Of a stretch of 64,000 bases of DNA, positions 48,036-59,371 are shown piece after piece. The stretch lies in assembly GCA_028095005.1 (NCBI GenBank), contig CM051460.1, positions 232,704,742 to 232,768,741 on the forward strand. The letters run 5' to 3'. Made by a program: the position numbers and the translations under genes. The notes below the pieces were generated by a model, which saw nothing but the letters and a program-made list of their open reading frames with translations, made no database searches and was not told where the DNA came from. Source of the stretch: Rhynchospora pubera. Taxonomy: Eukaryota > Streptophyta > Magnoliopsida > Poales > Cyperaceae. Numbering within the stretch: the first letter of the stretch is position 1; each line of letters opens with the position of its first letter.

Positions 48036-48062
48036 CCAGCGGAGCTGGTACGAAAAATCTAG
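48036..48062 (+). other. Helitron-like 3' terminus
   Basis: A perfect 5-bp stem hairpin CCAGC-GGA-GCTGG (48036-48048), a 10-nt spacer, then CTAG (48059-48062) and a host T at the satellite junction. This matches the usual Helitron 3' end: a hairpin 10-12 nt before CTRR, inserted ahead of T. The matching 5' TC end was not found at the left junction. Confidence 0.45.
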
Positions 48063-50157
48063 TTTATTACAAAGATTGTATTATACATGGAAATTACGAA
48101 TATAAATTGCAAATAATGCAATTCTAAGTATTATTTGTGCATTTTAATCGTTTCTGGATTCATTCTAAGTCATTTCATTATAATAATCTATATTTTAACC
48201 TTTATACTGTCTAGAATAGTATTGACAACTAATTTATTCTAAAAGATTGGATTATACGTGGTAATTATGCATATAAAGTGTCAATAATGCAATTTTGAGT
48301 ATCATTTGAGTATTTCAATAGTTTCAGAATTTATTCAATACATTTTATAGCAATAATCTATATTTAAACTCTTCATACTGTCTAGACTATGATTTATCTC
48401 TTGTTTATTCAAAAAGATTGGATTATTCATGGTAATTACACTTATAAATTGCAAATAATGCAATTCAGAGTATCGTTTGAGTATTTCAATCGTTTCTGAA
48501 TACATTCTAAATCGTTTCATCACAATAATCTATATTAAAAATCTTTATATTGTCTAAAATACGATTCATATCTTATTTATTAAAAAAAATTGGATTATAC
48601 ATGGTAATTACGCATATAAAGTGCAAAATAATGCAGTTCTGAGTATCATTTGAGAATTTCAATAATTTCTGGATTCATTCTAAGACTTGTCTTCTCAATA
48701 ATCTACATTTAAACTCTTCATATTGTCGAAACTATGATTCATGCCTTATATTAAAAAAGATTGGATTATTCATGGTAATTACGCATATAAAGTGCAAGTA
48801 ATGCAATTTTGAGTATCATTTGAGCATTTCGATAGTTTCTGGATTGATTCGAAGTCGTTTCATCAAATAATCTATATTTAAACTCTTTAAACTGTTTATA
48901 ATATGATTCATATCTTGTTTATTAAAAAATGTTAGATTATACATGGTAATTACGCATATAAAGTGCAAATAATCCAATTCTGAGTATCATTTGAGCATTT
49001 CCATCGTTTTTTGATTCATTCTAAGACATTTCATCACAGTAATCTACATTTAAACTTTTCATACTTTTAAGTCTATGATTCATGTCTTATTTATTCAAAA
49101 AGATTGGATTATTCATGGCAATTACACATATAAAGTTCAAATAATGCAATTCTGAGTATCATTTGAGCATTTTAATCGTTTCTGGATTCATTCTAAGTCC
49201 TTTTATCACAATAATCTACATTTAAACTCTTTATATTATTTAGAATATGATTCATATCGTTTTTATTCGAAATGATTGGATTACACATGGTAATTACGCA
49301 TATAAAGTTCAAATAATGCAATTCTGAGTATGATTTGAGCATTTCAATCGTTTCTGGATTCTTTCTAAGTCATTTCATCATAATAATCCACATTTAAACT
49401 CTATATACTGTCTAGGATATGATTCATATGTTATTATTCAAAAATATTGGATTATACATGGTAATTACTCATATAAATTGCAAATAATGCAATACTAAGT
49501 ATCATTTAAGCATTTCAATCGTTTCTGGATTCATTCTAACTTCTAAGGCAAGTTTTCGCAATAATCAACATTTAAACTTTTCATACTGTCGAGATTGTGA
49601 TTCATGTTTTAGTTATTCAAAAAGATTGAATTATTCATGGCAGTGCAAATAATGCAATTTAAGTTGGTTTTTGGAATTTAAAAAGTTTATGGACTTTTGG
49701 CGTTTAAGTTGGTTTTTTGGGTTTTGTGTGTCAGATAGAAATTTTCTGCATAATTTTTGGGACATTTTGGTCTTTTATAGGATTTTTTCTGATTTTCTGA
49801 CTATTTTTAATGTATTTTTGAAAGTTTCAGCAATTTCACATTGAAATAACATAGAATATGATTCATATGTTATTTATTTAAAAAAGATTGGATTATACAT
49901 GGTAATTACGCGTATAAATTGCAGATAATGCAATTCGGAGCGTCATTTGAACTTTTCAATTGTGTCTGGATTCATTCTAAGTCATTTCATTATAATAATC
50001 TACATTAAAACTCTTTATACGATCTAGAATATATTTCATATGTTATTTATTCCAAAAATTAGATTATACATGGTAATTATGTATATAAAGTGCAAATAAT
50101 GCAATTATGAGCATTATTTGAGCATTTGAAGCGTTTCTGTATTCATTCTGAGTCATC
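48063..50157 (+). repeat. 172-bp satellite array, right part (~12 monomers)
   Basis: Same family and orientation as 2406-16118, resuming at TTTATTACAAAGATTG, which corresponds to TTTATTCAAAAAGATTG of the consensus. More monomers here read GAGTATCATTTGAG than GAGCATC, as in the leftmost monomers of the big array. It is interrupted by an unrelated segment at 49661-49850 and ends abruptly at GAGTCATCATGTTTCG. Confidence 0.94.
49661..49850. other. ~190-bp non-satellite segment inside the array
   Basis: The monomer breaks off after AATGCAATTTAAG and resumes at ATAGAATATGATTCATATG. Between them is T- and G-rich DNA with two TTTAAGTTGGTTTTT.GG copies. No inverted ends or duplication are evident, so its origin is unknown. 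Confidence 0.55.
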
Positions 50158-50379
50158 ATGTTTCGTTGTCCCAGGACATGGTATATACTTTTATTTATAG
50201 TAACCTAACCCACCTGCCCGTCCTCCAGTTGAGGAGCCAGTTACAACTTACAACTAGTTCCATTATAGTAGAGAGTGATCCAGAGGAGGAGGAGACCGGA
50301 GAGGGCTAGGATTAGTTATGTTTATGTTATGGTGGTCGAGCTAGGATCGACTTTTGATTATGCACTAGTACTAGTCCAT
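50158..50379. other. Possible degraded retroelement coding end
   Basis: One frame (about 50250-50310) reads an acidic tail ending ESDPEEEETGEG and a stop, as Gag or Pol frames of plant LTR elements sometimes end. Everything else is unrecognised. This is weak. Confidence 0.15.
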
Positions 50380-50535
50380 GGGTGCGTTTGGATAGGTGTG
50401 GGAAGAAGGGAAGAAGGGAAAAAATGGAAAGAAGTATTGGGAAGTGTGTAACTTTATGAAGAGTTTGGATTGTTTATAATTTTTTTCTTCTTCTTCCTTC
50501 TTCTTCTTCTTTCTTCCAACGATCCAAACACACCC
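50380..50535. mobile_element. MITE with GGGTGCGTTTGGAT ends, copy 1
   Basis: It begins GGGTGCGTTTGGAT and ends ATCCAAACACACCC, flanked by CAT on both sides (50377-50379, 50536-50538), a 3-bp target duplication. The left arm is GAAGGGAAGAAG-rich and the right arm CTTCTTCC-rich, so it forms a purine/pyrimidine hairpin. A second copy is at 57600-57766. Confidence 0.85.
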
Positions 50536-50538
50536 CAT

Positions 50539-51479
50539 GTTATATATGTGTGTGTATGGACTAGACTTGTGAGTGTTTGTATAAAGTTGCTAACATTGTG
50601 AGTTTTAGTCTGTTTCATTTTGGTGTTGTACTGGATACAGCTATATGTATATATACGTGATGTGTGATCGGTATGTATTATTATAAAATTGTTTTATGTT
50701 TTGTGTTTATTTTTACCACTAGCTTGATAATATTCTCTTGTATTATCTGAATAGCAATAGGAAGGAAGCTTACACTGAGTTTTAATGGCATCACAAATAG
50801 GTTCTTGTGACCTGGGCTTTTACCGGTACCCAAATTTACATGCGATACTGGCTGGTACAAGGCTGTACCGATTCCCTAATTGCGATCATGCGTTCATGTA
50901 GGTATATACGTTGTACAGAGGCATGTATCAAGGTTAATTCCTAACCAGTTTGGTATCAAATGGTTCCCTCAATTCGGATCAAAGAAGAACCTGAGAATGA
51001 ACTTGACAATTGAGGGAAAATACCTCAAGCTACAAAATTAACAATCTCCAGGTCAGTCTCGGCCTCCTTCTCAACCCATCATCTTCTTACTTCACTTAAT
51101 CCTCCATACTCTCAGAATTTGAAATAAAAAGGAGGAGAATTGGAGAATTGCACTGAGAAGAAAAAGAAAAGAGGTGCTAGTCTATTTATAGGCAAGGAAG
51201 AGGGTACGTGGGTCTTAACTCTTAACTCGAGATGCCACGTAGTTAAGTCAGCAGAGGAGATAAGCTTACCCAGGTGGGACCCCCTTGTCGGGTCGTTTGC
51301 AGGAGACACAGAGAGAGCAGAGCAGTTTCGAGAGCTCTCTCTCTACAATTCCTATATACACTTGATTTTCATCGGATGGTGGAGGATGTCTCCTAGCTCG
51401 AACCAATCGGAGGAGAAGGAGAAAAGATAAGAAAAGATAAGAAGACGGACACGGGTTCGGAGCTGAATGAAAAATAAAG
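50539..51479. other. Intergenic, possible LTR remnant
   Basis: I see no gene. A TTTGGTATCAAATGG stretch at about 50949 recalls the tRNA-Met primer site region of LTR elements, and a CTATTTATAG box lies near 51181. Both are weak clues. Pyrimidine- and purine-rich tracts occur at 51400-51440. Confidence 0.2.
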
Positions 51480-52598
51480 GGAAAATCATATATATATCCC
51501 TGCAATCTTATCTAATTAGAAATATCTCCCTCTGTTCTTTGAAATTAGAAATATCCCTTCTAATCACAATTACAATAGAAATTTACCCTTTTGATTATTT
51601 TTAATAATATTTTAAATCTGAAAAATTAATTTTTAAAATGATGGACGATATTGCCCCAACTTATATGACGATTAATCTGCCTACTATTTCTCGTCTAATT
51701 TTTGTCCTTTAAAATCAGAAAAAGAATTGATATTCTTCATCTGACTCATTCTCTTGGATCAAATCTTTTCAAACTGATCGATGTTTCTTCTGAAGCAAAC
51801 CATTGCGTTCTTAGTTGAACTAATTGCTGGAGCAAGCACCCCCAAAAAGCAAACCCTTCTAAGTTTCTAACAGTTTGTTGCCTCTTCATTTAATTCTTTA
51901 ATTATTTAGTTGAAGTTGATTGAAATTTGTTGTATCTTTCATTGTCGTATTTTGATGCCTTGAAGACCTAGTATTAATTCGTACAAGTTCCTCTTCTCAT
52001 TACTTTCAAATCTCTTGTGAGCCGATTTACTGGTAAAATATTAGAGAATAACAAGTACGATTGCATTGATTAATATGATGATTCACATTTAAAATGCTGC
52101 GGCAAAATATTTGTTTAGATTTGTTTTTAGGTAAACATGAGATATTTCAATAGAAAACCTCTCTAAATACCAGCACATGCTAAAGTAATACTGACTATTA
52201 CACTTTGTTATTACAACTTTGACATACTGTATATGCCTAAGAAATATTTGAATTAGCGATTGAATATAAATAACAGAGGCTTTCTTCAGCAGTTGTAACC
52301 AGGCTTGAAGATTTCGAAGCGAATGGATCGGAATATGAATATCGTACTTTTTTCTGATTAAGGAGGAAAGAAATCATTTGGGAAATAGTGAGAAGATTAA
52401 GGGTCAGATAGCTAGGTTAGGGTCATTTTAGTCCATGATTTTTAAATTTAGTTTTTCAGATTTAAAATATTGCTAAAGTTAATCAAAAGGATAAATTTCT
52501 ATAATGACATGGATTAGGAGGGAATATTTCTAATTTTAAAAATTAGAGGGGCGTATTTCCAATTAGATAAGATTACAAGGGTATATGACTGATTTTCC
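51480..52598. mobile_element. Mutator-like non-autonomous element with ~180-bp inverted repeats
   Basis: The left end (GGAAAATCATATATATATCC, about 51480-51665) and the right end (about 52425-52598) are inverted copies over about 180 bp. Shared blocks include AATCTTATCTAATT and AATATTTTAAATCTGAAAAA. Such long terminal repeats are typical of MULEs. The flanks are A-rich, so a 9-bp duplication cannot be confirmed. The ~760-bp centre shows no transposase. Confidence 0.75.
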
Positions 52599-54335
52599 AA
52601 AAAAAAAAAAAGTGATTGAAGTGGATTTAACTATATTCTGAGATCCAGAATCCCATCCAATGGTTTAGAAAAATTCCAGAGTATAATTTTAGATCCAACG
52701 GCCTTGATTAGACAGAATCTGATTTGAAAGGTTTTGAAGTTATAGTTTCGGAATTTAATCGAGTTTCTGATCTCAAAATTTCAAATTTCATTATTTCCTA
52801 TTTTTATTAAATAACTCACATGGTCTTGGATCATACTGTATGTTTGAAAAAAGTCTATATATAAATTGTATTTGTTTTAGTTTCTTGGCCATCTCATCTA
52901 GTTTATGTACTTTTATATAATTTCATTTTAATTTATGAGCATCATTTTTCATTATGTTACAGCGGGAGAAACCATATTTTAATTTAAAGTAAGTAGTAAC
53001 CCAAAAGATTTAAAGTTATTATAAAATTATTGCAAAATTAAAAGTAAAGTAGAAAATTGCCAATATATAAAAAAACCATGTTAGCTATTATTTTACGAAG
53101 ATATATTAAAGGATTTTTAATAGATATTCATTAATGATGTTTAACTAAATTAATATAATCAGAGCACTGAAATTAAAATCAAGTGAAATAATTAAAAAAG
53201 TAATAAAAAAAATAAAGAAAAGTATATAACTAGTACTTATTCAACGAAGACATACAGGCCTAACCTGATATCTTTCAAAAAAACATTGTCCTTGAGAAAC
53301 CCAGAGAAACTGATACACAAGCCACAGATTATACAACTGAGAGCTGTTTTTTTTTTATGGCCAACTGAGAGCTGTTTGAGCCTGGGTTTCTCACGGACTT
53401 GGGTCCATAGAAGACCCTACCAAATTGAGATAAGAATCATCAAATGTTACATTTCTTTAGTTTATCATATGACGTAGTATGTAATTCCAGTATATTACAG
53501 CGAATTTATTTTCTTTTGAAGAATATAATTTGAGGTAATTATCTTGCGGGGTTTTTTTTTTTAAGATATTATCTTGCGGGGTTTATTTTTTATATATATA
53601 GATGTATTAAATTTACATAACAACACTGGCGACCTATGTTATATATTCTGGTCCACATATTTTAATAATAGAAGTGACGGGAGTAAGACGACATTGAAAA
53701 CATGCTATGTACAGATCCAGAAACATAGTGAGAGCGACTGCTGCTTATATTTCCTTATCATTGTATAGTTATATCTCAACAACAAACCAAGATTGGAGGG
53801 TCGATCAATTTTTTTTTTCCCACATTGGAGATGTGTAGTGCTCTTTCCACTACTAATTTACAGATGCACTTCGCAAAAATCTCATGATTCTCAATTTCTC
53901 ATCCCTTTCTTTTTACGTCTCTTAACTCACACACTATTGAATTAATTTGGCTAAATTCCATCCGTTCCCTCTCAAAATGTTCAAAACTATAATCAATGTT
54001 CCTTCAAATTCAATGTGAAGCATCACATATAGATACTCTAATATAAAATCAACTGTTAAATTACCATCAATACCATCCCACTGTTGATCAACGAACTAAT
54101 TTTAGCCATCATCGAACCTCGCCCTAGCGAACAATTCTTTTGAGGGTCAGGTGACAAGTACCACTCCGACATATTATATTAATAAATAAAATATTTACAA
54201 GGTTACAACGGTAAAAAGAAAGAAAAAATGACAAAAAGAAAACCTAATACCTATACAGAGAATACATAACTAAAACGATCTAAGCTTGTTTCTTCCAAGA
54301 GTCAACACATGCACAAATTTTCTTCAGTAGTAGGG
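52599..54335. other. AT-rich intergenic DNA
   Basis: I see no gene or clear element. There is a small direct duplication of ATTATCTTGCGGGGTTT (about 53537 and 53568). Short open frames here lack any recognisable domain. Confidence 0.5.
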
Positions 54336-54343
54336 CTGGTGGG

Positions 54344-54822
54344 TAGGGGTGAGCAAAAAGCTCGTAACTCGTGAGTTACTCGAACTCGACTCGCGAAAAG
54401 CTCGATTATAACTCGAGCTAAAAGAACTCAAGTTGAACCGACTTGGTTAATAAACGAGTCGAGTTTGAGTTAGGCTCAACTCGGCTCGTTGACTCGTGAG
54501 CTGACTCGTGACGTAATAAATTTTAATTTTTGGAGATCATCACCATGATCTATGAGTATTAATATTGAGTTTCAAGACATATTTTGCTTTAAATCAATGG
54601 AAAAGAATAAAATTGATAATAAATATTTATTTTTTTATATTATTGTAATACTCATAAATAATTATTTCATCTATTCACTATATTCACGAGTTGACTCGAG
54701 TTATAAAATGACGAGTTCGAGTTAGCTCGGAACTGCCTCTTGAACGAGTCACGAGTTGACTCGAGTTGTAACGAGTTCGAGTTATGCTCAACTCGCTCGA
54801 ACTCGGCTCGTATACAACCCTA
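54344..54822. mobile_element. hAT-type MITE, copy 1 (479 bp)
   Basis: It starts TAGGGGTGAGCAAAA and ends CAACCCTA, flanked by an exact 8-bp duplication CTGGTGGG (54336-54343 and 54823-54830), the hAT signature. The interior is full of ACTCG/CGAGT words in both orientations. It has no coding capacity. Confidence 0.93.
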
Positions 54823-55138
54823 CTGGTGGGGTGTCAATGTTTGATACAAACACCATCTAATTGGTGAAGAGACTAGGAGTAGGGATGAGGAAAAATAACT
54901 CATAACTCGACTTGTAAAAAGCTCAGTTTTAATTCGAGTTAGAAGAATTCGAATTGAATCAACCCGGTTTACTAACGAGTTGAGTTTGAGTTTGGCTCAA
55001 CTCGCTTCGTCAACTCGTAAGTTAACTCGTGACATAATAAATTTTAATTTTAAGTAGTATTATCAACATGATTTATGAGTTTTAAAAGCTCATAAAATAA
55101 CACAAGAGTTTTTTAATTGTATATTTTTATTTTAGATA

Positions 55139-57358
55139 GGAGCAGTTCCGCTGCCATCATTTTTTGGTGCCACAAGTGTTGGAGTTATGTCCTAGAAGTC
55201 AATAATTTAATGACTTAAATATTAATTTATGTTTTTGATGATTTGATCATTTGTTCCTAGGATTTATTATTGACAGATCATTCAGGTTGAGGATCTGAAT
55301 TGTGGATCTTTGTGTATCATTCATTAGAATTACAATAATAAATCTAAACTGTCCATAATCTTGATAATTAACAAGGAACATTAATTATCATATAAGATTA
55401 ATATGCAAGTTAAGTGATGATTAAGTTCTAAAAATCATAGGTAAAGAGTTACCAACTTAATTGCATATGTGTATATTATTGGAACATAGCACATGACTTT
55501 ACCCAATAAAATAAACATATGGATTGTGTTATGTGTCATTATTTATTTCATATGAATTTGATTCTAAGTTTAAGATAGTTCAATTTTTCCACATGAGGAT
55601 AGGTTTTATAAATATCGTCTGCCGCTGATTCCTGATAAATATTGCTGTACGGACTTTATTTATGTTCTGTTGAATTATGCGAGAAAATGTTGTTCATCAA
55701 GAAAACCGTATGTCCCTTATTACTATACCTAGTGAGTGATGATATCTATTTGGGCCCCTTGATGAAGTTGGATTGTTTGGCCAATTTGTACAATCAACTC
55801 TAGATCAAGAAATGTATAATTTGCAAGAATGACACATTCCTATCTTGGATTATACAGTGATATCATGTGGCATAAGAATCAGACAATGAAATACTTTTAT
55901 TTTTTTATGCAAGATTGAGATATTATAGCAATACATTATTTATGTGAATTGAGAATCATAGTGTGTTGCTAGATACCACCTATGATTATTGAAAATAAAT
56001 AGTGATCTATTTTCCATGTCCAATATAGCATAAATCCTCAAAAGGTCACACAAATAGAAATTTAATCACACAATGCATTATTTATTTATTCATAGCAGTA
56101 AGTAGTTGTGGAAATATGATAAGATTGATTAATTAATTATGTACAACGAACCGTTATAATATAAATGGGATCATTTATATTCACACCATTATTTATTTAT
56201 TCACAGCGAACCGATATAATTAATTAAGTCAATGGGATCATATAGAAATAAATTAATACATTAACTAATCCTAAAATAATTATTAATGAGTTAATAGTTA
56301 ATTTAGTTCAACACAATTTTAATACAAATGGTTATATTAATTAATTGGATCGTCATTTAATTACAATTGAATAGCTCAATTAAAGAGCAAATAAAGGAGG
56401 CTTTAATTAATAGAATTAGAGACTCAATTGAGTGAATTAAGTGGCCCATAAAGGCCTATAAAGAGGCCGGCCTCATATGGTGGTAAGTGGGATGACATAG
56501 TTGTAATTATGCAAGAGGTCAATTAGGTTTTGTGCTATATATAAGGACTACTTATGAGAGCCTAAACCTAGCCTTTTCTCTCTCCTCTCTTTCCTCCTAT
56601 TGAGGCCGCCACTTTCCTATCATCTCTCTCATTTGCTCATGTGTTGAGCTTCTTTCTCTCCTCTAAATTAGAAAATCATGAGGATTAGACTTGTTCTTTG
56701 AGTATGTTAGCACGTACCTTGTAGAACGTGATTAATCTTCCTTAGTGGACTCGAGGCCGGCGGCTAGACTTGGTGGAGGCGGTGGAGAAGGCATGCCATC
56801 GATTTTCATGGCATGGTCGAGCCTTGCGAATACGATTCCGCGAGAGGTACAATTCTCCTATCCTTTCTCTTTGTGTGTTGATTGCTTGATAAGATCCTCT
56901 TTGTGTTTGATTAATTAGATGTAATTAGCATAAAAATGAAAATTTGAGCACTTTCTATCAGTTGCCACAACTTCATATTTTATCAATATTTAAAATTTTT
57001 AAAATTCCAACGCTGAATCCAAACCGTTGATCTTGTTCAATTTAACGAGCGATGCGTTTCTATATAAGTTTTATAAAATTTGATGTCGGTTTGATAATCG
57101 TTCAAGTGATTGAATGATGAACGAATTAGAATCAATATGTCAGAATAACAAAATTCGTTCATTTGTTGATCACTTGATCGTGTATCAAACTGACTTCAAA
57201 TTTTATAAAACTTATATAGAAACACATCGCTCGTTAAATAAAACAAGATCAACGATTTGGATTCAGCGTGTGAATTTTAAAAATTTCAAATATTGATAAA
57301 ATATGAAGTTGTGGCAATTTGTGGCACTAAAAAATGATGGCAGCGGAACGATGCTCTT
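55139..57358. mobile_element. Foldback element, split by a solo LTR
   Basis: The ends are inverted copies over about 35 bp: GTTCCGCTGCCATCATTTTT on the left and its complement at 57323-57351 on the right, each continuing into GTGCCACAA. The repeat continues inside: 56963-57130 and 57140-57320 are inverted copies (for example TTGCCACAACTTCATATTTT), so the undisturbed element was about 430 bp and almost all hairpin. Confidence 0.8.
55177..56960. repeat. Candidate solo LTR (1784 bp)
   Basis: It starts TGTTGGAGTTATG and ends TTTCTATCA, the TG...CA termini of an LTR, and cleanly interrupts the left arm of the foldback element. A TATATATAAGG box near 56536 fits an LTR promoter on the plus strand. 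No internal retroelement region follows. I see no 5-bp target duplication (ACAAG versus GTTGC), which weakens the call. It looks Ty1/copia-like by texture only. Confidence 0.55.
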
Positions 57359-57599
57359 TAGGTAGATAGTTATAAAGTACAAAAATATTGAGTTTCAAGA
57401 TATATTCTACTTCAAATTAATAGAAAGAATAAAATTGATGACAATTTTATTGTTTATAATAATGTATATATCAATTATTTTTAATTGAACTTATATGGAT
57501 TTAAAAGGAACATTTTTGAAGTAAAATTGCCTATGCCGAGCTAGCTCGTGACTTGCGGATCAACACAAGTTGGAGACGATCTGGGTTTGAGTTAGTTTA

Positions 57600-57766
57600 G
57601 GGTGCGTTTGGATAGGTGTGGGAAGAAGGGAAGAAGGGAAGAAGGGAAGAAGTGAGAAGAAGTATAGGGAAGTGTGTAACTTTGTGAAGAGTTTGGATTG
57701 TTTATAATTTTTTTTTTCTTCTTCTTCCTTCTTCTTCTTCTTTCTTCCAACGATCCAAACGCAGGC
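57600..57766. mobile_element. MITE with GGGTGCGTTTGGAT ends, copy 2
   Basis: Same family as 50380-50535, with the same TAACTTTGTGAAGAGTTTGG centre and a CTTCTTCC-rich right arm. Flanking TTA on both sides (57597-57599 and 57767-57769) is a 3-bp duplication. It sits inside the second hAT element. Confidence 0.85.
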
Positions 57767-57875
57767 TTAAATAACTCAAAAGTATTTATAATTCGACTTG
57801 AGCCAACACGAGTTACAATCGAGTTGCGTTTGAGTTGTCTCCAACTCACCCTAACTCGGTTCGTATACAACCCTA

Positions 57876-58350
57876 ACTGGAAGGCGATAGTCTGCTTCCT
57901 ATCGCTATCATCCCATGGATAGGAAAACGGAATAAGAGGAAATTCTGGAACGTCTGATTATGATTCCATATTCATATCAAATTTCTATGGATAGCCCCGA
58001 TTTAGCTTCGTCTGTGATCCTCTAACGTATCAGTCCAGGACGTTAGATCGATATAGACCTATCAGGGAAGAACTTAAAATGTGATAACTTCAAAGTAACT
58101 AAACAATTGACATGTCTTTCTAAAAAAAAGGAACAAATTAAACAATTGACATCAATATTGTAGATCAATGCTCGGGTAATCTGCAAATTGATTATTCCTC
58201 GGTCAGACGGTTTGAAATTTAAGAATTTAATTTTAACGATGCTTAATTGGTGTCCAGACGATTTTCAAATTATGCCAAAATTTATAAACAACCTATGTAA
58301 GTTGTTAACAAAATTCATCTTTACAATTATATATGGCCTTCAAAAAAAAA

Positions 58351-58398
<48 letters not shown>

Positions 58399-58820
58399 TT
58401 GATAGAAGTATTGTCGGCTGCCAAATAAAAATAGTTCTGAACATATTCCTTCCTTTTAATAATTCCTCTGCTTTCTTATGCAAACTTCATCAATTACTTT
58501 TTTTACCATTTCGGATTCCTCTGCTTTCTTGCATTAATTGTTAAAAGCTAACCAAGTAACCGTAGATCATGTGATGTTTTTCTGGAGAAGAGACCACAGA
58601 TAATTTGTCCATGAAAATAATTTTGAACGATAAAAAAAAAACGGCATGAATTCATGACCATCCAACAAAACTATAAAATTCTATAAAACAGAGTGATCAT
58701 GCACATAATTCAGATCAGATATGATCAGCACGATATTTTACTTGACAGAATAAGTAACAAAAGAAGAAAGTTCGCAAGGTAAAACAAATACTGGATATTC
58801 TAGTTTGGTATATCAATTAT
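57876..58820. other. Intergenic with (TA)n microsatellite
   Basis: No gene. Positions 58352-58394 are a perfect TA dinucleotide repeat. A short open frame across it is an artefact of the repeat. Confidence 0.7.
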
Positions 58821-59371
58821 AGGCTGTCAATGGATATGATATGATATATATGATACAGACATTTTCATTAACCATATCCCTTAAAATTTTTCTTAATCCT
58901 ACCTTATCCGTATTCGATAAAAATTGACTTATTCGTACCCTATCCATATCTTTTAAAGGATAACGTTAAGGGTAGAGTAACAGTAGAAAATGAATAATAA
59001 TGAAAAAAATTGTACAATATGGATAGACAAACAATGATGGAGAAGAAGGAATTTTTCAAAAATGTTTTAGATTTTCTTTTTAATGTAATGCGTGAATGGA
59101 AATTTTAAAAAATAAATAATATTTTAATATCGTATTATCTTAGTTAATATATCAATTGAATCTTACAATCATATCTTCTCGATTATGACAAAAATTATGA
59201 ACTATAGATAACGGTACGGGTAAATAACGAATACAAAATAGTCTTACTCGTACCTTTATCTAATAAATTAATGAAATTTCTTTTAATTCATATCCATACT
59301 CGATAACTTAACGAAAATAAAATCTTACTCATATCCGTCTTTTCGAAAATACAATCTTAAAAAGATACCAT
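58821..59371. mobile_element. Possible hAT-like MITE remnant
   Basis: TGTCAATGGATATGATA near 58826 and its near complement ACCATTGACA near 59368 are inverted. The interior repeats GTATTCG, TATCC and similar words in both orientations. No clear 8-bp duplication is seen, and the right side has an extra ~50-bp repeat of the CGAAAATA...ATACCATT kind. Confidence 0.35.

Larger units (their letters stand above)
16119..48062. mobile_element. Outermost insertion splitting the satellite (unclassified, Helitron-like 3' end)
   Basis: Satellite sequence stops at about 16118 within TATGTTATTTAT and resumes at 48063 at the same place in the monomer. With the LINE and LTR element removed, about 1.75 kb of non-satellite DNA remains (16119-16470 plus 46668-48062), so an element of that size probably split the array before the LINE arrived. 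Its right end has a Helitron-type 3' terminus, but the left edge does not begin with TC after an A, so the class is open. TTTAT borders both sides and could be a 5-bp duplication. No coding sequence is recognised. The left part holds two copies of a CTTGC..ACAC..CCACACCACAATGA block (near 16257 and 16372). Confidence 0.4.
54880..57875. mobile_element. hAT-type MITE, copy 2, with nested insertions
   Basis: Related to the copy 57 bp to its left. It starts TAGGGATGAGGAAAA and ends TACAACCCTA, with 8-bp flanks ACTAGGAG and ACTGGAAG (two mismatches). About 0.6 kb is its own sequence; the rest is a foldback element (55139-57358) and a small MITE (57600-57766) inserted later. Confidence 0.85.

Noticed and set aside
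51140..51430. 96-codon frame starting MENCTEKKKK
   Set aside because: It overlaps an equally long frame on the other strand, has no domain, and contains a TATA-like box inside.
58188..58544. 118-codon frame with a Tyr-Ile run
   Set aside because: The run is the (TA)n microsatellite; there is no gene structure around it.
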